From positions 1 to 44,705 of the forward strand of contig JAFUJA010000013.1 in NCBI GenBank assembly GCA_017473905.1: a DNA stretch of 44,705 nucleotides, read 5' to 3'. Of the stretch, positions 32,961 through 42,500 are shown in pieces. The stretch's first letter is position 1. Each line of letters opens with the position of its first letter. Both the position numbers and the translations under genes were made by a program. This stretch comes from Lachnospiraceae bacterium (GTDB lineage Bacteria > Bacillota > Clostridia > Lachnospirales > Lachnospiraceae). A model generated the notes under the pieces. The model searched no databases, was not told the origin of the DNA, and saw only the letters and a program-made list of their open reading frames with translations.

Positions 32961-34847
32961 GTGGAAGGAAATGAAAGAAGACGGGGGAGTGGCGCAATAT
33001 TTCTGTTGATTGCCATCCTCATTATGATTGCAATCTGGGTAGGAACCCTGAATCTGGGAAAAGAATATGTTTCCCAGAATACCATGGAGCAGGTAGTGAC
33101 CCAGGGGCAGGTAGACAGAGTTGTTATTGAACAGAAACAGTCCTCGGAAGGCGGAACGGTTTTACTGGTTCTCAAAAACGGAGACGAGTATCTGGTCAAT
33201 GTAACGGACGTAGACACAACCAATCAGTGGCTCAGGGAAGCGGGCATGGATCCTTATGTGGGTGAAGTTCCCCAGAATAACTGGTTTTTGACTTATATGC
33301 TTCCTCCTCTGATTGTTCTTGCCATCTGTGCTTTTTTCTTTGTGATGTTTATCAATGCACAGAATGCGGTAGCAGGGGGCGGAAGTAAAATGATGGACTT
33401 CGGTAAAAGCCGTGCCAGAAAGTCCAATGATACCAAAACTACCTTAAAAGACGTAGCAGGTTTAAAAGAAGAGAAGCAGGACTTAGAGGAAATCGTATCC
33501 TTTTTAAGAGATCCTGAGAAATTTACCATGGTGGGAGCAAGAATCCCCAAGGGTATCCTTTTAGAGGGCCCTCCCGGAACGGGTAAAACCTTACTTGCGA
33601 AGGCGATTGCAGGCGAGGCGGGAGTACCTTTTTACAGTATTTCCGGTTCTGATTTCGTGGAAATGTTTGTTGGTGTGGGTGCTTCCCGTGTAAGGGATTT
33701 GTTTGCAGAGGCAAACAGCTCCAAACCCTGTATCGTATTTATTGATGAAATTGACGCGGTTGCCCGTCGAAGAGGTACGGGTATGGGCGGCGGTCACGAT
33801 GAGCGTGAACAGACCTTGAATCAGCTTCTTGTAGAGATGGACGGTTTTGAGGAAAACAGCGGTATTATCGTGCTTGCAGCTACTAACCGTGTAGACATTC
33901 TGGACCCGGCGATTCTTCGTCCCGGCCGTTTTGACCGTAAAATTCGTGTGGATCGTCCTGATGTGGGTGGCAGAGAAGAAATTCTTAACGTACACGCCAA
34001 AAACAAACCCCTTGGGGATGATGTAGACTTAAAACGTGTTGCCCAGACTACCGCAGGTTTTACCGGTGCGGACCTGGAGAATCTTTTAAACGAAGCAGCC
34101 ATTCAGGCAGCCAAGGATAAAAGAGCGTATATCCGTCAGGAGGACATTACCGCTTCCTTCCTGAAGGTGGGAATCGGTACGGAAAAGAAGAGCCGTATTG
34201 TATCCGACAAAGAGAAGAAAATTACCGCGTACCACGAAACCGGTCATGCGATTTTGTTCCATGTATTGCCGGAGATGGATCCGGTTTACACTATTTCCAT
34301 TATTCCCACCGGCTCTTCGGCAGCAGGTTATACCATGCCGTTACCGGAGCGTGATGATATGTTCCACACCAAGGGAAGAATGAAGCAGGATATTATGGTT
34401 TCCTTAGGCGGACGAATTGCCGAGGAATTGATTTTTGAAGATATTACAACCGGTGCATCCAGTGATATCCGCAAGGCTACTGCAGTTGCCCGGGAAATGG
34501 TGACCCGCTACGGTATGAGCGAGAAGCTGGGTATGATTAACTACGAGAGCGACGGAGATGAAGTATTCATTGGCCGTGATTTCGCCCAGACCAAGAGCTA
34601 TAGCGAGAAGATTGCAGCTGAAATCGACGAAGAAGTAAAAGCGATTGTGGACGAGTGCTATACCAAGGCAAAGGAAATTATCGTAGAGCATATGGAATTT
34701 TTACATGCCTGCTCAAAGCTTCTGATTGAGAAAGAGCGTATCACCAGAGAAGAGTTCGAAGAATTGTTTGACAAAGTGGAAAAAGGCAGTGCAAGCGACC
34801 TGTCAATGAACGTGAATTACACCGATGATTTGGGCTCTTTGATTTAA
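32961..34847 (+). CDS. ftsH: ATP-dependent zinc metalloprotease FtsH
   Basis: A 628-residue membrane AAA+ protease. TM1 is near residues 12-30 and TM2 near 109-130; the AAA module has GPPGTGKT (about residue 203), IVFIDEIDAV and the SRH stretch NRVDILDPAILRPGRFDRK; the protease site is HETGH (about residue 425). It degrades misplaced membrane proteins and regulators and is needed for sporulation in Bacillus. The start is GTG with ACAGGAGA upstream. It closes the second housekeeping block. Confidence 0.96.
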   Translation: MEGNERRRGSGAIFLLIAILIMIAIWVGTLNLGKEYVSQNTMEQVVTQGQVDRVVIEQKQSSEGGTVLLVLKNGDEYLVNVTDVDTTNQWLREAGMDPYVGEVPQNNWFLTYMLPPLIVLAICAFFFVMFINAQNAVAGGGSKMMDFGKSRARKSNDTKTTLKDVAGLKEEKQDLEEIVSFLRDPEKFTMVGARIPKGILLEGPPGTGKTLLAKAIAGEAGVPFYSISGSDFVEMFVGVGASRVRDLFAEANSSKPCIVFIDEIDAVARRRGTGMGGGHDEREQTLNQLLVEMDGFEENSGIIVLAATNRVDILDPAILRPGRFDRKIRVDRPDVGGREEILNVHAKNKPLGDDVDLKRVAQTTAGFTGADLENLLNEAAIQAAKDKRAYIRQEDITASFLKVGIGTEKKSRIVSDKEKKITAYHETGHAILFHVLPEMDPVYTISIIPTGSSAAGYTMPLPERDDMFHTKGRMKQDIMVSLGGRIAEELIFEDITTGASSDIRKATAVAREMVTRYGMSEKLGMINYESDGDEVFIGRDFAQTKSYSEKIAAEIDEEVKAIVDECYTKAKEIIVEHMEFLHACSKLLIEKERITREEFEELFDKVEKGSASDLSMNVNYTDDLGSLI

Positions 34848-34863
34848 AATTGTGCAGTTTTAC

Positions 34864-34885
34864 CAAAAGAAGTGCGATTCTTTTG
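34864..34885 (+). terminator. Weak terminator-like hairpin after ftsH
   Basis: CAAAAGAA (34864-34871) and TTCTTTTG (34878-34885) pair perfectly around a 6-base loop, 16 bases after ftsH. The T-run is inside the stem and not after it, so efficiency is doubtful. Confidence 0.4.
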
Positions 34886-34907
34886 TAAAGTTTGTGGAAA
34901 CTATGGA

Positions 34908-34936
34908 TTGTACAAATGGTTCGGGGGTGCTATACT
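34908..34936 (+). promoter_or_regulatory. Promoter of the 34.9 kb candidate small RNA
   Basis: TTGTAC at 34908-34913 and TATACT at 34931-34936 are separated by 17 bases. No protein gene starts within the next 500 bases; a terminator lies about 95 bases after the expected start near 34943. Confidence 0.7.
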
Positions 34937-34942
34937 CCTAGA

Positions 34943-35037
34943 TGTAACCCCCCCAATACATTATAGTTTTTTGCTATACCCCATAAGAAGAAATACCTTC
35001 TCTAAAAAGGACAGTTCATTTATGACCTGTCTTTTTT
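34943..35037 (+). ncRNA. Candidate small RNA with a C7 tract
   Basis: From promoter to terminator it is about 95 bases. It opens with an unpaired-looking tract containing seven Cs (34948-34954), followed by two short hairpins, TATAG / CTATA (34962-34978) and AGAAG / CTTCT (34986-35001), and a terminator, GACAG / CTGTC with a T run ending near 35037. The C tract could pair with G-rich ribosome-binding sites. An overlapping 70-codon frame has no ribosome site and is not believed. Not assigned to a known family. Confidence 0.55.
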
Positions 35038-35057
35038 ACGTTTTAGGGGGGAATGTG

Positions 35058-35130
35058 CGGTCGCAGCGTTTATGCGGTTCTTGACGGTCGCAAGCGTTTA
35101 TGTGGTTCTTGGCGGTCGCAAGCGTTTATA
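35058..35130. repeat. Tandem repeat, about 28 bases, three copies
   Basis: Units begin at 35058, 35085 and 35113. The second, 28 bases, reads CGGTCGCAAGCGTTTATG followed by TGGTTCTTGG; the first lacks one A and the third is cut short after 18 bases. The copies abut each other with no spacers, so this is not a CRISPR. It has no open frame of note. Confidence 0.85.
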
Positions 35131-35512
35131 CATTCCTTCTTAGACACGCTTTCGCTCGACCTCATGCGTAGCGGCCACTAAACTCGTACAGCGCTTGGCT
35201 TGTACTCGTTAAGTGCCGACGCATTCACACGGTCTTCGAAGGAACGATAAAAGCTTGCTCGGGGCGGAAGTGCGCCCCACAAAAAGCCGCTTTCACGCAA
35301 AATGTGGGGACAAGAAAGGCAAGTTCCCCCCACAAGAAGGGTATTTTTCGCATAAAAATTGAACATACAAGAATATCCCCTCTCGTTAACAAACACTTGC
35401 GTACAGCTTTTAAATATAATAAAATAAAAGTGTGTGCGGCAGTCACCGGATTCTCCGTAAATCAAAGGTGTGTAGCCACATCACAATCTCTGTAAATCAA
35501 AGGTAGTATTAT
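35131..35512. other. Gene-free, hairpin-rich stretch upstream of the glycosidase
   Basis: No gene is seen. Visible structure: GTACA with TGTAC (35186-35204); GGGGCG with CGCCCC (35261-35278); and TGTGGGG with CCCCACA (35303-35334). TATAAT at 35415-35420 looks like a -10 for the glycosidase, but there is no good -35 with it. Just before the gene a 13-base unit, CGTAAATCAAAGG or TGTAAATCAAAGG, occurs twice (near 35456 and 35492), and the second copy supplies AAAGG as a possible ribosome site. The GC-rich left half differs from the AT-rich right half. Confidence 0.5.
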
Positions 35513-37612
35513 ATGGAAATTGATCATTGCCTAAAAATTGAAGAAGCGTGTAATTATATCGTATCCATGCGTCCCCTTCTGAACAAGCGGGCGCTTTTTT
35601 CAGATACAACTGCAGATTATGTTTCGCCCGCCCAGCCGGAGGCAGGGGAGGATGTTATCCTGCGTTTCCGTACCGCCCGTAATAACGTGGATGCAGTGAA
35701 TGCCTGGGTGAACGGTAAAGCATATTCCATGAAGAAATCAGAGCAGCAGGGGGATTTTGATTATTATGCCTGCGTGATTCCCGCGGTGACGGAACCCTTG
35801 CAGTATTATTTTGAGATAAAAGTAGGCAGACTGCGTTGTTTTTATAATCAGCGGGGTGTTGTCAGAGAGGTGACGGAGTACTGTAACTTCCGCGTGATTC
35901 CCGGATTTCATGTGCCTGAATGGGCGAAGGGTGCGGTTATGTATCAGATTTACGTGGACCGTTTCTGCAACGGCGACCCGTCCAATGACGTGGAAAACAG
36001 AGAGTACTGCTATCTGGGAGACTATTCCACGAAAGTGGAGGACTGGTTTAAATATCCTGCCCAGATGGGTGTCAGGGAGTTTTACGGGGGAGACTTGCAG
36101 GGTGTTTTAGATAAAATGGATTATCTGGAGGACTTAGGCATCGAGGTCATTTATTTTAATCCTCTTTTTGTGTCTCCTTCCAATCATAAATATGATATTC
36201 AGGACTATGATAATATAGATCCCCATATCGGTAAAATCGTGGAAGAGCGTGGGGAACTTCTTAACGACGGTTGCAGAGAAAACCGTTACGCAACGCGGTA
36301 TATTAACCGTGTTGCCAATAAGGCGAATCTGGATGCCAGCAACGCATTGTTTGCCAAAGTGGTGGAGGAAGCCCATAAAAGAGGCATCCGTGTCATTTTG
36401 GACGGTGTGTTCAATCACTGCGGTTCCTTCAACAAGTGGCTGGACAGAGAGCGGATTTATGAGGGGCAGGAAGGATATGAAAAGGGCGCATACGTTTCAA
36501 GAGAAAGCGCGTACCATTCCTACTTCAAGTTTTATCAGGAGAACTGGCCATATAACGGTTCCTATGACGGCTGGTGGGGACACGATACCCTTCCTAAGTT
36601 GAATTATGAAGAATCCAGGGAACTGTATGATTATATTTTATATATTGGTAAAAAATGGGTTTCCGCACCCTATAACGTAGACGGCTGGAGACTTGACGTT
36701 GCGGCGGATTTGGGACATTCACCGGAATTTAACCATCAGTTCTGGAAGGACTTCCGCAAAGCGGTAAAAGAAGCCAATCCGGAAGCGGTTATTCTTGCAG
36801 AGCACTACGGCTCATCAAGAGACTGGTTAAACGGTGACGAGTGGGATACCCTGATGAATTACGATGCTTTTATGGAGCCGTTGACATGGTTTTTGACGGG
36901 TATGCAGAAGCATAGCGATGACTCCCGCGAGGACTTGTACGGTAACGTGGACAGCTTCTGGGGTGCCATGAACCATCACGGAACCAACTTCACCATGCCA
37001 TCCTTATATTCGGCAATGAATGAGCTGAGCAATCACGACCATTCCAGATTCCTTACCAGAACCAATCGTAAGGTGGGCAGAATGCATACTCTGGGTTGCA
37101 GAGCAGCGGAGGAAGGCGTTAACAAGGCGGTTTTAAGAGAAGCGGTACTGGTGCAGATGACCTGGCCCGGCTCTCCTACCATTTATTACGGAGACGAGGC
37201 AGGACTTTGCGGCTTCACGGATCCGGATAACAGACGAACCTATCCCTGGGGCAGGGAGGATCATGATTTGATTGCTTTCCATAAGGCGGCAATCCGGGTT
37301 CACAAGGAGAATCCCGTGCTCAGACACGGCTCCTTAATCAGACTTGGCGGTGATTATAATTTCCTTGCTTTCGGACGTTTTGACAGGAAAGATGCGGTCG
37401 TTGTGATTCTGAATAACAACAATCATGAAATTGACAAGGAAGTCAGCGTGTGGGAGGCAGGCATCTGTGACGGAACGGTGCTTAGCAGACAGCTGCTTTC
37501 TTATGAAAACGGATTTACCACGGAAACTTGCGAATATATTGTTGAGCAGGGTAAAATCAACATTCATCTGTCCGCAGTATCCGGCGTCATTTTAAAAGCA
37601 GTCCGGAACTAG
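35513..37612 (+). CDS. Glycoside hydrolase family 13 (neopullulanase / alpha-amylase type)
   Basis: A 699-residue cytoplasmic enzyme (no signal peptide). Residues 1-130 are an Ig-like starch-binding N-terminal domain, then a (beta/alpha)8 barrel. The catalytic residues are visible: nucleophile Asp395 in GWRLDVA, acid/base Glu430 in ILAEHYGSS, and Asp509 in the NHDHSR motif (Asn507). It should split alpha-1,4 or alpha-1,6 links in maltodextrins or pullulan. It is followed after 26 bases by a PucR-type regulator gene, perhaps co-transcribed. Confidence 0.93.
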   Translation: MEIDHCLKIEEACNYIVSMRPLLNKRALFSDTTADYVSPAQPEAGEDVILRFRTARNNVDAVNAWVNGKAYSMKKSEQQGDFDYYACVIPAVTEPLQYYFEIKVGRLRCFYNQRGVVREVTEYCNFRVIPGFHVPEWAKGAVMYQIYVDRFCNGDPSNDVENREYCYLGDYSTKVEDWFKYPAQMGVREFYGGDLQGVLDKMDYLEDLGIEVIYFNPLFVSPSNHKYDIQDYDNIDPHIGKIVEERGELLNDGCRENRYATRYINRVANKANLDASNALFAKVVEEAHKRGIRVILDGVFNHCGSFNKWLDRERIYEGQEGYEKGAYVSRESAYHSYFKFYQENWPYNGSYDGWWGHDTLPKLNYEESRELYDYILYIGKKWVSAPYNVDGWRLDVAADLGHSPEFNHQFWKDFRKAVKEANPEAVILAEHYGSSRDWLNGDEWDTLMNYDAFMEPLTWFLTGMQKHSDDSREDLYGNVDSFWGAMNHHGTNFTMPSLYSAMNELSNHDHSRFLTRTNRKVGRMHTLGCRAAEEGVNKAVLREAVLVQMTWPGSPTIYYGDEAGLCGFTDPDNRRTYPWGREDHDLIAFHKAAIRVHKENPVLRHGSLIRLGGDYNFLAFGRFDRKDAVVVILNNNNHEIDKEVSVWEAGICDGTVLSRQLLSYENGFTTETCEYIVEQGKINIHLSAVSGVILKAVRN

Positions 37613-37638
37613 ACGGACAAAGAAACGGGGGTTAAAAA

Positions 37639-38736
37639 ATGATAGCAAAACAGGTAGTTCAGACATGTATAGACGAGTTGCGGGAATTGACCAGAGTGGA
37701 TTTCTGCGTGATTGATACCCAGGGGATTGAAGTGGCGTCCACCTTCCCCAAGGATAGTTTGGATTTGTCGCTGATGAGTAACTTTTTTGATTCACCGGCT
37801 GACAGCCAGATTATCGGCGGCAACTATCTTTTTAAGGTAAAAGAAGATAATACGGTGGTGTATATTCTTGTTTCCCGCGGGGGACAGACCGACGGATATA
37901 TTTTCGGTAAAATCGCCGTGAATCAGTTGCAGCAGCTTCTTGTGGCATACAAGGAGCAGTACGACCATACCAGTTTTATCCAGAATCTGATTCTTGATAA
38001 TCTGCTGTTGGTGGATATCTATAATAAAGCGAAGAAGCTGGGCATTGCGGCTCAGGCGGAGCGTGTTGTGTTCCTTGTGGAGGTTTCCAGCCAGAAAGAG
38101 CGGGAGGCGCAGGATATTTTACGGTCTGCATTCGCAGAAAAAATGGACGATTACGTAACTGCGGTGGATGAGAAAAGGGTAATTCTCGTGCATACTTTGG
38201 AGTCCGATGAAGATTTCGAGGATATGGAGCAGATGGCAAACATGCTTATCGATATCATGAACACGGAAGCGTATATGAGCGTCCGGGTTTCTTACGGAAC
38301 CATCGTAAAAGAATTAAAAGATATTTCCAAGTCCTACAAAGAAGCAAAAATGGCATTGGATGTGGGTAAAATCTTTTATACCGAGCGAGATGTTATCGCC
38401 TATGATTCCCTTGGAATCGGCCGTTTGATTTATCAGCTTCCCGTGAATTTGTGCAGAATGTTCATTCAGGAGATTTTTGGGGATAACGTACCCCTTGATC
38501 TGGATGAGGAAACTTTGATGACGGTGAATAAGTTCTTCGAGAACAACTTAAATGTTTCCGAGAGTTCCCGTCAGCTTTACGTACACAGAAACACGCTGGT
38601 GTATCGTATCGAGCGTTTAAAGAACACCACGGGTCTGGACATTCGTGTTTTCGACGATGCCCTTACCTTAAAAATTGCTCTCATGGTAGTGAATTACCTT
38701 CGCTTCCTTGATGAGCAAGATTACGACTACGAATAA
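37639..38736 (+). CDS. PucR/CdaR-family transcriptional regulator
   Basis: A 365-residue protein. The C-terminal 60 residues are the PucR helix-turn-helix: NLNVSESSRQLYVHRNTLVY then RIERLKNTTGLDIRVFDDA. The N-terminal 120 residues are a ligand domain of CdaR type (LTRVDFCVIDTQGIEVASTF), and a GGDEF-like fold without the GGDEF motif lies between. Such proteins usually activate sugar-acid or nitrogen-related genes. Here it follows a glycosidase, which it might control; that link is only positional. Its ribosome site is weak (GGGGG with long spacing). Confidence 0.88.
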   Translation: MIAKQVVQTCIDELRELTRVDFCVIDTQGIEVASTFPKDSLDLSLMSNFFDSPADSQIIGGNYLFKVKEDNTVVYILVSRGGQTDGYIFGKIAVNQLQQLLVAYKEQYDHTSFIQNLILDNLLLVDIYNKAKKLGIAAQAERVVFLVEVSSQKEREAQDILRSAFAEKMDDYVTAVDEKRVILVHTLESDEDFEDMEQMANMLIDIMNTEAYMSVRVSYGTIVKELKDISKSYKEAKMALDVGKIFYTERDVIAYDSLGIGRLIYQLPVNLCRMFIQEIFGDNVPLDLDEETLMTVNKFFENNLNVSESSRQLYVHRNTLVYRIERLKNTTGLDIRVFDDALTLKIALMVVNYLRFLDEQDYDYE

Positions 38737-38751
38737 AAGAGAGACAGACAT

Positions 38752-39510
38752 ATGAAATTTATCTCATGGAATGTAAACGGAATACGGGCCTGCAGAGAAA
38801 AAGGTTTCCTTGATTTCTTTGCAGAAGCGGATGCGGACTTCTTCTGTCTGCAGGAGACCAAGCTTCAGGCGGGACAGATTGAGCTGGATTTGCCGGGCTA
38901 CGAGCAGTACTGGAATTATGCGGAGAAAAAGGGTTACTCCGGAACGGCGATTTTTACCAAACATACACCAATCAGTGTAAGCTACGGCATCGGCGTGGAA
39001 GAGCATGACCATGAAGGCCGTGTCATTACACTGGAATACGAGAATTTCTATCTGATTACGGTGTATGTGCCTAACTCCCAGGATGGGCTTGCCCGCCTTC
39101 CCTACCGCATGACCTGGGAAGACGCTTTCCTTGCTTATATTAAAAAGCTGGAAGAGAGCAAACCGGTGATTTACTGCGGGGACCTTAATGTGGCCCATAA
39201 GGAAATTGACCTTAAAAACCCAAAAACCAACCGTAAAAATGCCGGCTTCACCGATGAAGAACGGGGAAAGTTCAGTACTGTTTTAGAGAATGGCTTCATT
39301 GATACGTTCCGTTATTTTTATCCGGATATGGAGAACATCTACTCCTGGTGGAGTTACCGCTTCAGTGCCAGAGCCAAGAACGCAGGCTGGCGTATTGACT
39401 ACTTCATCACTTCAGGAAGTCTGAAGGACAAGCTGGAGGATGCGAAGATCCATACGGAGGTGTTTGGTTCGGACCATTGTCCGGTGGAGCTTACCGTGAA
39501 GGGGTTGTAG
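38752..39510 (+). CDS. xth: Exodeoxyribonuclease III
   Basis: A 252-residue AP endonuclease of the ExoIII/APE family. [20 protein letters not shown] is the family start, QETKLQ carries the metal-binding Glu, [18 protein letters not shown] the Asp-Asn pair, and GSDHCPVEL the catalytic Asp-His. It nicks DNA at abasic sites in base excision repair. It begins 15 bases after the PucR-type gene. Confidence 0.95.
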   Translation: MKFISWNVNGIRACREKGFLDFFAEADADFFCLQETKLQAGQIELDLPGYEQYWNYAEKKGYSGTAIFTKHTPISVSYGIGVEEHDHEGRVITLEYENFYLITVYVPNSQDGLARLPYRMTWEDAFLAYIKKLEESKPVIYCGDLNVAHKEIDLKNPKTNRKNAGFTDEERGKFSTVLENGFIDTFRYFYPDMENIYSWWSYRFSARAKNAGWRIDYFITSGSLKDKLEDAKIHTEVFGSDHCPVELTVKGL

Positions 39511-39581
39511 GGGAACGAAAAGAATAATATTTCGGAATTTTTATAAATAAGTGTAAAAAGAGAAAGTGTAAAAGGTGGAAA

Positions 39582-42500
39582 ATGAGAAAACAGTTTATCA
39601 GAGGAATTGTTGCATTGTTAATAACTACGCTTGTATCCGCGAGCGCAATGCCGGCGCTTAGTGTAAGTGCGGCACCAGTGGAGAGCGCAGAGTGTGAATC
39701 TGAAGAAGACACAACTACTTCAGATGAAGATGCTTCTACAGAAGAGGTTGATGCATCCGAGGAGGAAGGTATATCGGAGCAGGAATCAGAGGCTGAGGAA
39801 GAAAAGGATTCCGAGGAACCTGAATCAGAGGAAACAACGGAAGAGGAATTAGTGTCTGAAGAAGCCAGTGAGTCTGAAAATATTTCAGATAATAATCTGA
39901 ATGATAATTTAGATGCTACAGAGATAGAGAAGGTATATGTAAGAAAAGATATAGATAGTATAGAAAAAGAAAATGATAGAACATTTATAACATTCAGCTT
40001 TCAATTGGACACATTTTATACGCCGGAAAAGCTTAAAATATATGATAAAAATCCTCAGGATAACATTGATGTAGATGCTTTGGACGAATCAATAGTATCG
40101 TTGGATCCGTCAACAGGTATGTACGTTGGTAAGGTATATGAAACCTTGAATAAAGATAATTTATTAAATTACTACATTGTTTATGAAGCAGATGGTGTAA
40201 AGAATACTCTTCAAATGCTTATAATTATACCATGCTATAAGATGGAAGTTGGTGTATTAGGTGAGGGAGAAGTAAAATATAAAGAGTATGCTGGGGAAGA
40301 TTCTTTACAATTTGATGAACAAGAAATAAATTCAAATATTCTGGTTAGGTGTGGTTCTAAATTGGAATTTTTGTTATATCCGGCCGACGGGTATAAAATT
40401 TGGAACTGTTGGGAGGATAGTGAAGAAAACGCCATCAAATTAACTGAAAAAAAATATATATATGAGAGTGTGACTTCTGCCGGAAAAATCAATTTTCGGT
40501 TTGCTTCGATGACGGCACCTGTCTTTAACGAAATAAATCCGGATGGGTATTGGATAAGTGAACAAACGGGTTATAATACTGTAAATGTGAATATATCCTG
40601 TGATGCAAACAATGAAAGTAATAACGATATCACAAAAGTTATTTGGTCATCAAAAAGCTCTCTTTCTGATGCTGATGTTCTTGCAAGTGATGGCTGTGAA
40701 ATTATAAAAGAGGGAAAATTTTATAAGATTATGCCGCTGCAATTAAAAGCAGGAAAGTATTATCTTTATGCAGTAGATAAATATGATAATATTAGTGATG
40801 CCACACAGATAAAGTTGTTTGTAGATTTAGAAGCTCCTAAAATTGAAGGTTCACTGGCTGAATATACAAAAAATGAAGTGTATTATGATGATTTTGGAAA
40901 CCCCAATAATTCTGAAAAGGAAAAACTTTTGATTAGTTATAGCATTTCAGATAATAAAGAAGGTATCGGTGTTGCATCTGCAAAGTATATCATTACGGAT
41001 TCGAATGACTATAAAGAAATTAATCTTGACTTTGATAAAACAAGTATTGAAATAGACAGGCCGGAACAGCAGTATAGTGTATTTATTGAAGCTACGGATA
41101 AGCTTGGGAATAAAAGTAAAAAGCAACTTTTCTTATATGATGTTGAGATAACAATAAATAATGAAGTCAACTGTTTTCAAACTGATGATGGACAAACATT
41201 ATATTATTCATCCAAAATAAAAGAAGAAGATAAAACGGTTTTGTTTACTGTAAGTGTTCTTTCAAGTAATAAAGATGAAGAAGATGATAGTGAAAATGTA
41301 AATTCTCAGGAATCGTCAAACAACTCAATAACAGGTCAAAATTCAGAATTAGATTTTAGACTTGAAGTAATATGTGAAGGTATGGAGACTCAAAGATATG
41401 ATAAAACAGGCGCAACAGTTATATGGAAAATTGAAAATACGTACTTAAAAAAATGTAAAAATGATGTAGAAATTAGAATTGTAGAAAATAATACCGATAA
41501 TACTGCGGTAATTGTGAATATTAAATGGGACGATGATGCCCCAGTGCTTGAAACTTTTGAATTTAACAATCAAATCTATTATGCTTGTGAGGAGGTTGAG
41601 TTAGAACCTGGGAAAAAAGCAGAATCATTTGTAAGAAATGATTCCAATAAAATGATTGAGCAGCAAGACAACCTAGCTAAAATAGAAATAGAAAATCAAA
41701 AATCGAAAGATGGAATAAAAGTAGAGAGAGGAAAGTATCAGGTATTTGCAGCGAGTGCCGGAGATATAATTCTGAATTTTGCTGAGAATGATAAAGATGT
41801 CTCTTATGTTGGATATACAATTCGGAGTACCCCGTATGCAGATGCAGAAGAAGGAAAAATACCATTAGGTGGTTCGGAAAAATCCGGGGAAGAAGTGGAA
41901 CCTATAATAGAGTATATTGAGTGCTCTAAAAACGAAGATGGTAAATTTTATATTCCTGTTGAAGAAAACAAGAAGGGATTTTTGTTTATAAAAGTTAAAG
42001 ATGTAGTAGGAAATGAGGTCGGTGTTTATTTAGTAGGAGTGATTTCTGAAGACGCATCGGAACATAGTAAAAATGCGAGTGTTATTTTTTCCGGATTAAA
42101 ATCTAATAAAAGGGATGCAGAAAAAATCTATCTTCATAAAAATTTAAATTCCTTCACTATTGTTGCGACAGATACAAGAGCCGGAATCAAAAAGATTTTA
42201 TGGCAAATAAAAGGAACTGAGATGAAAGGGACAGTGGATATTGATGAAGAAGGAGCATTACATACTCAGTCGCAAAATTGGAGTATTGGGGAAAATTCAT
42301 TAGAGTATAACATTGTAACAAAGTTAACAGGAAAAATTGATATAAGTAAAATCGAAGAGAATGGAATGGAGATAGAAGTAACCCTTATTGATAATATAGG
42401 GCATACGACTACAAGTAAGGAAAAAATCAGTATTGATAGAACTGCTCCCATAATAAATCTGTCATATAAAGGCGGGGAAGCGGATGAGACATATACGAAT

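Noticed and set aside
34872-35084. A 70-codon open frame after ftsH
   Set aside because: It overlaps the small RNA promoter and terminator, has no ribosome site and reads like non-coding sequence.
35058-35130. CRISPR array
   Set aside because: The 28-base units touch each other, there are no spacers and no cas genes.
35178-35465. A 95-codon minus-strand open frame in the gap before the glycosidase
   Set aside because: It crosses several inverted repeats, has no ribosome site and no recognisable motif.
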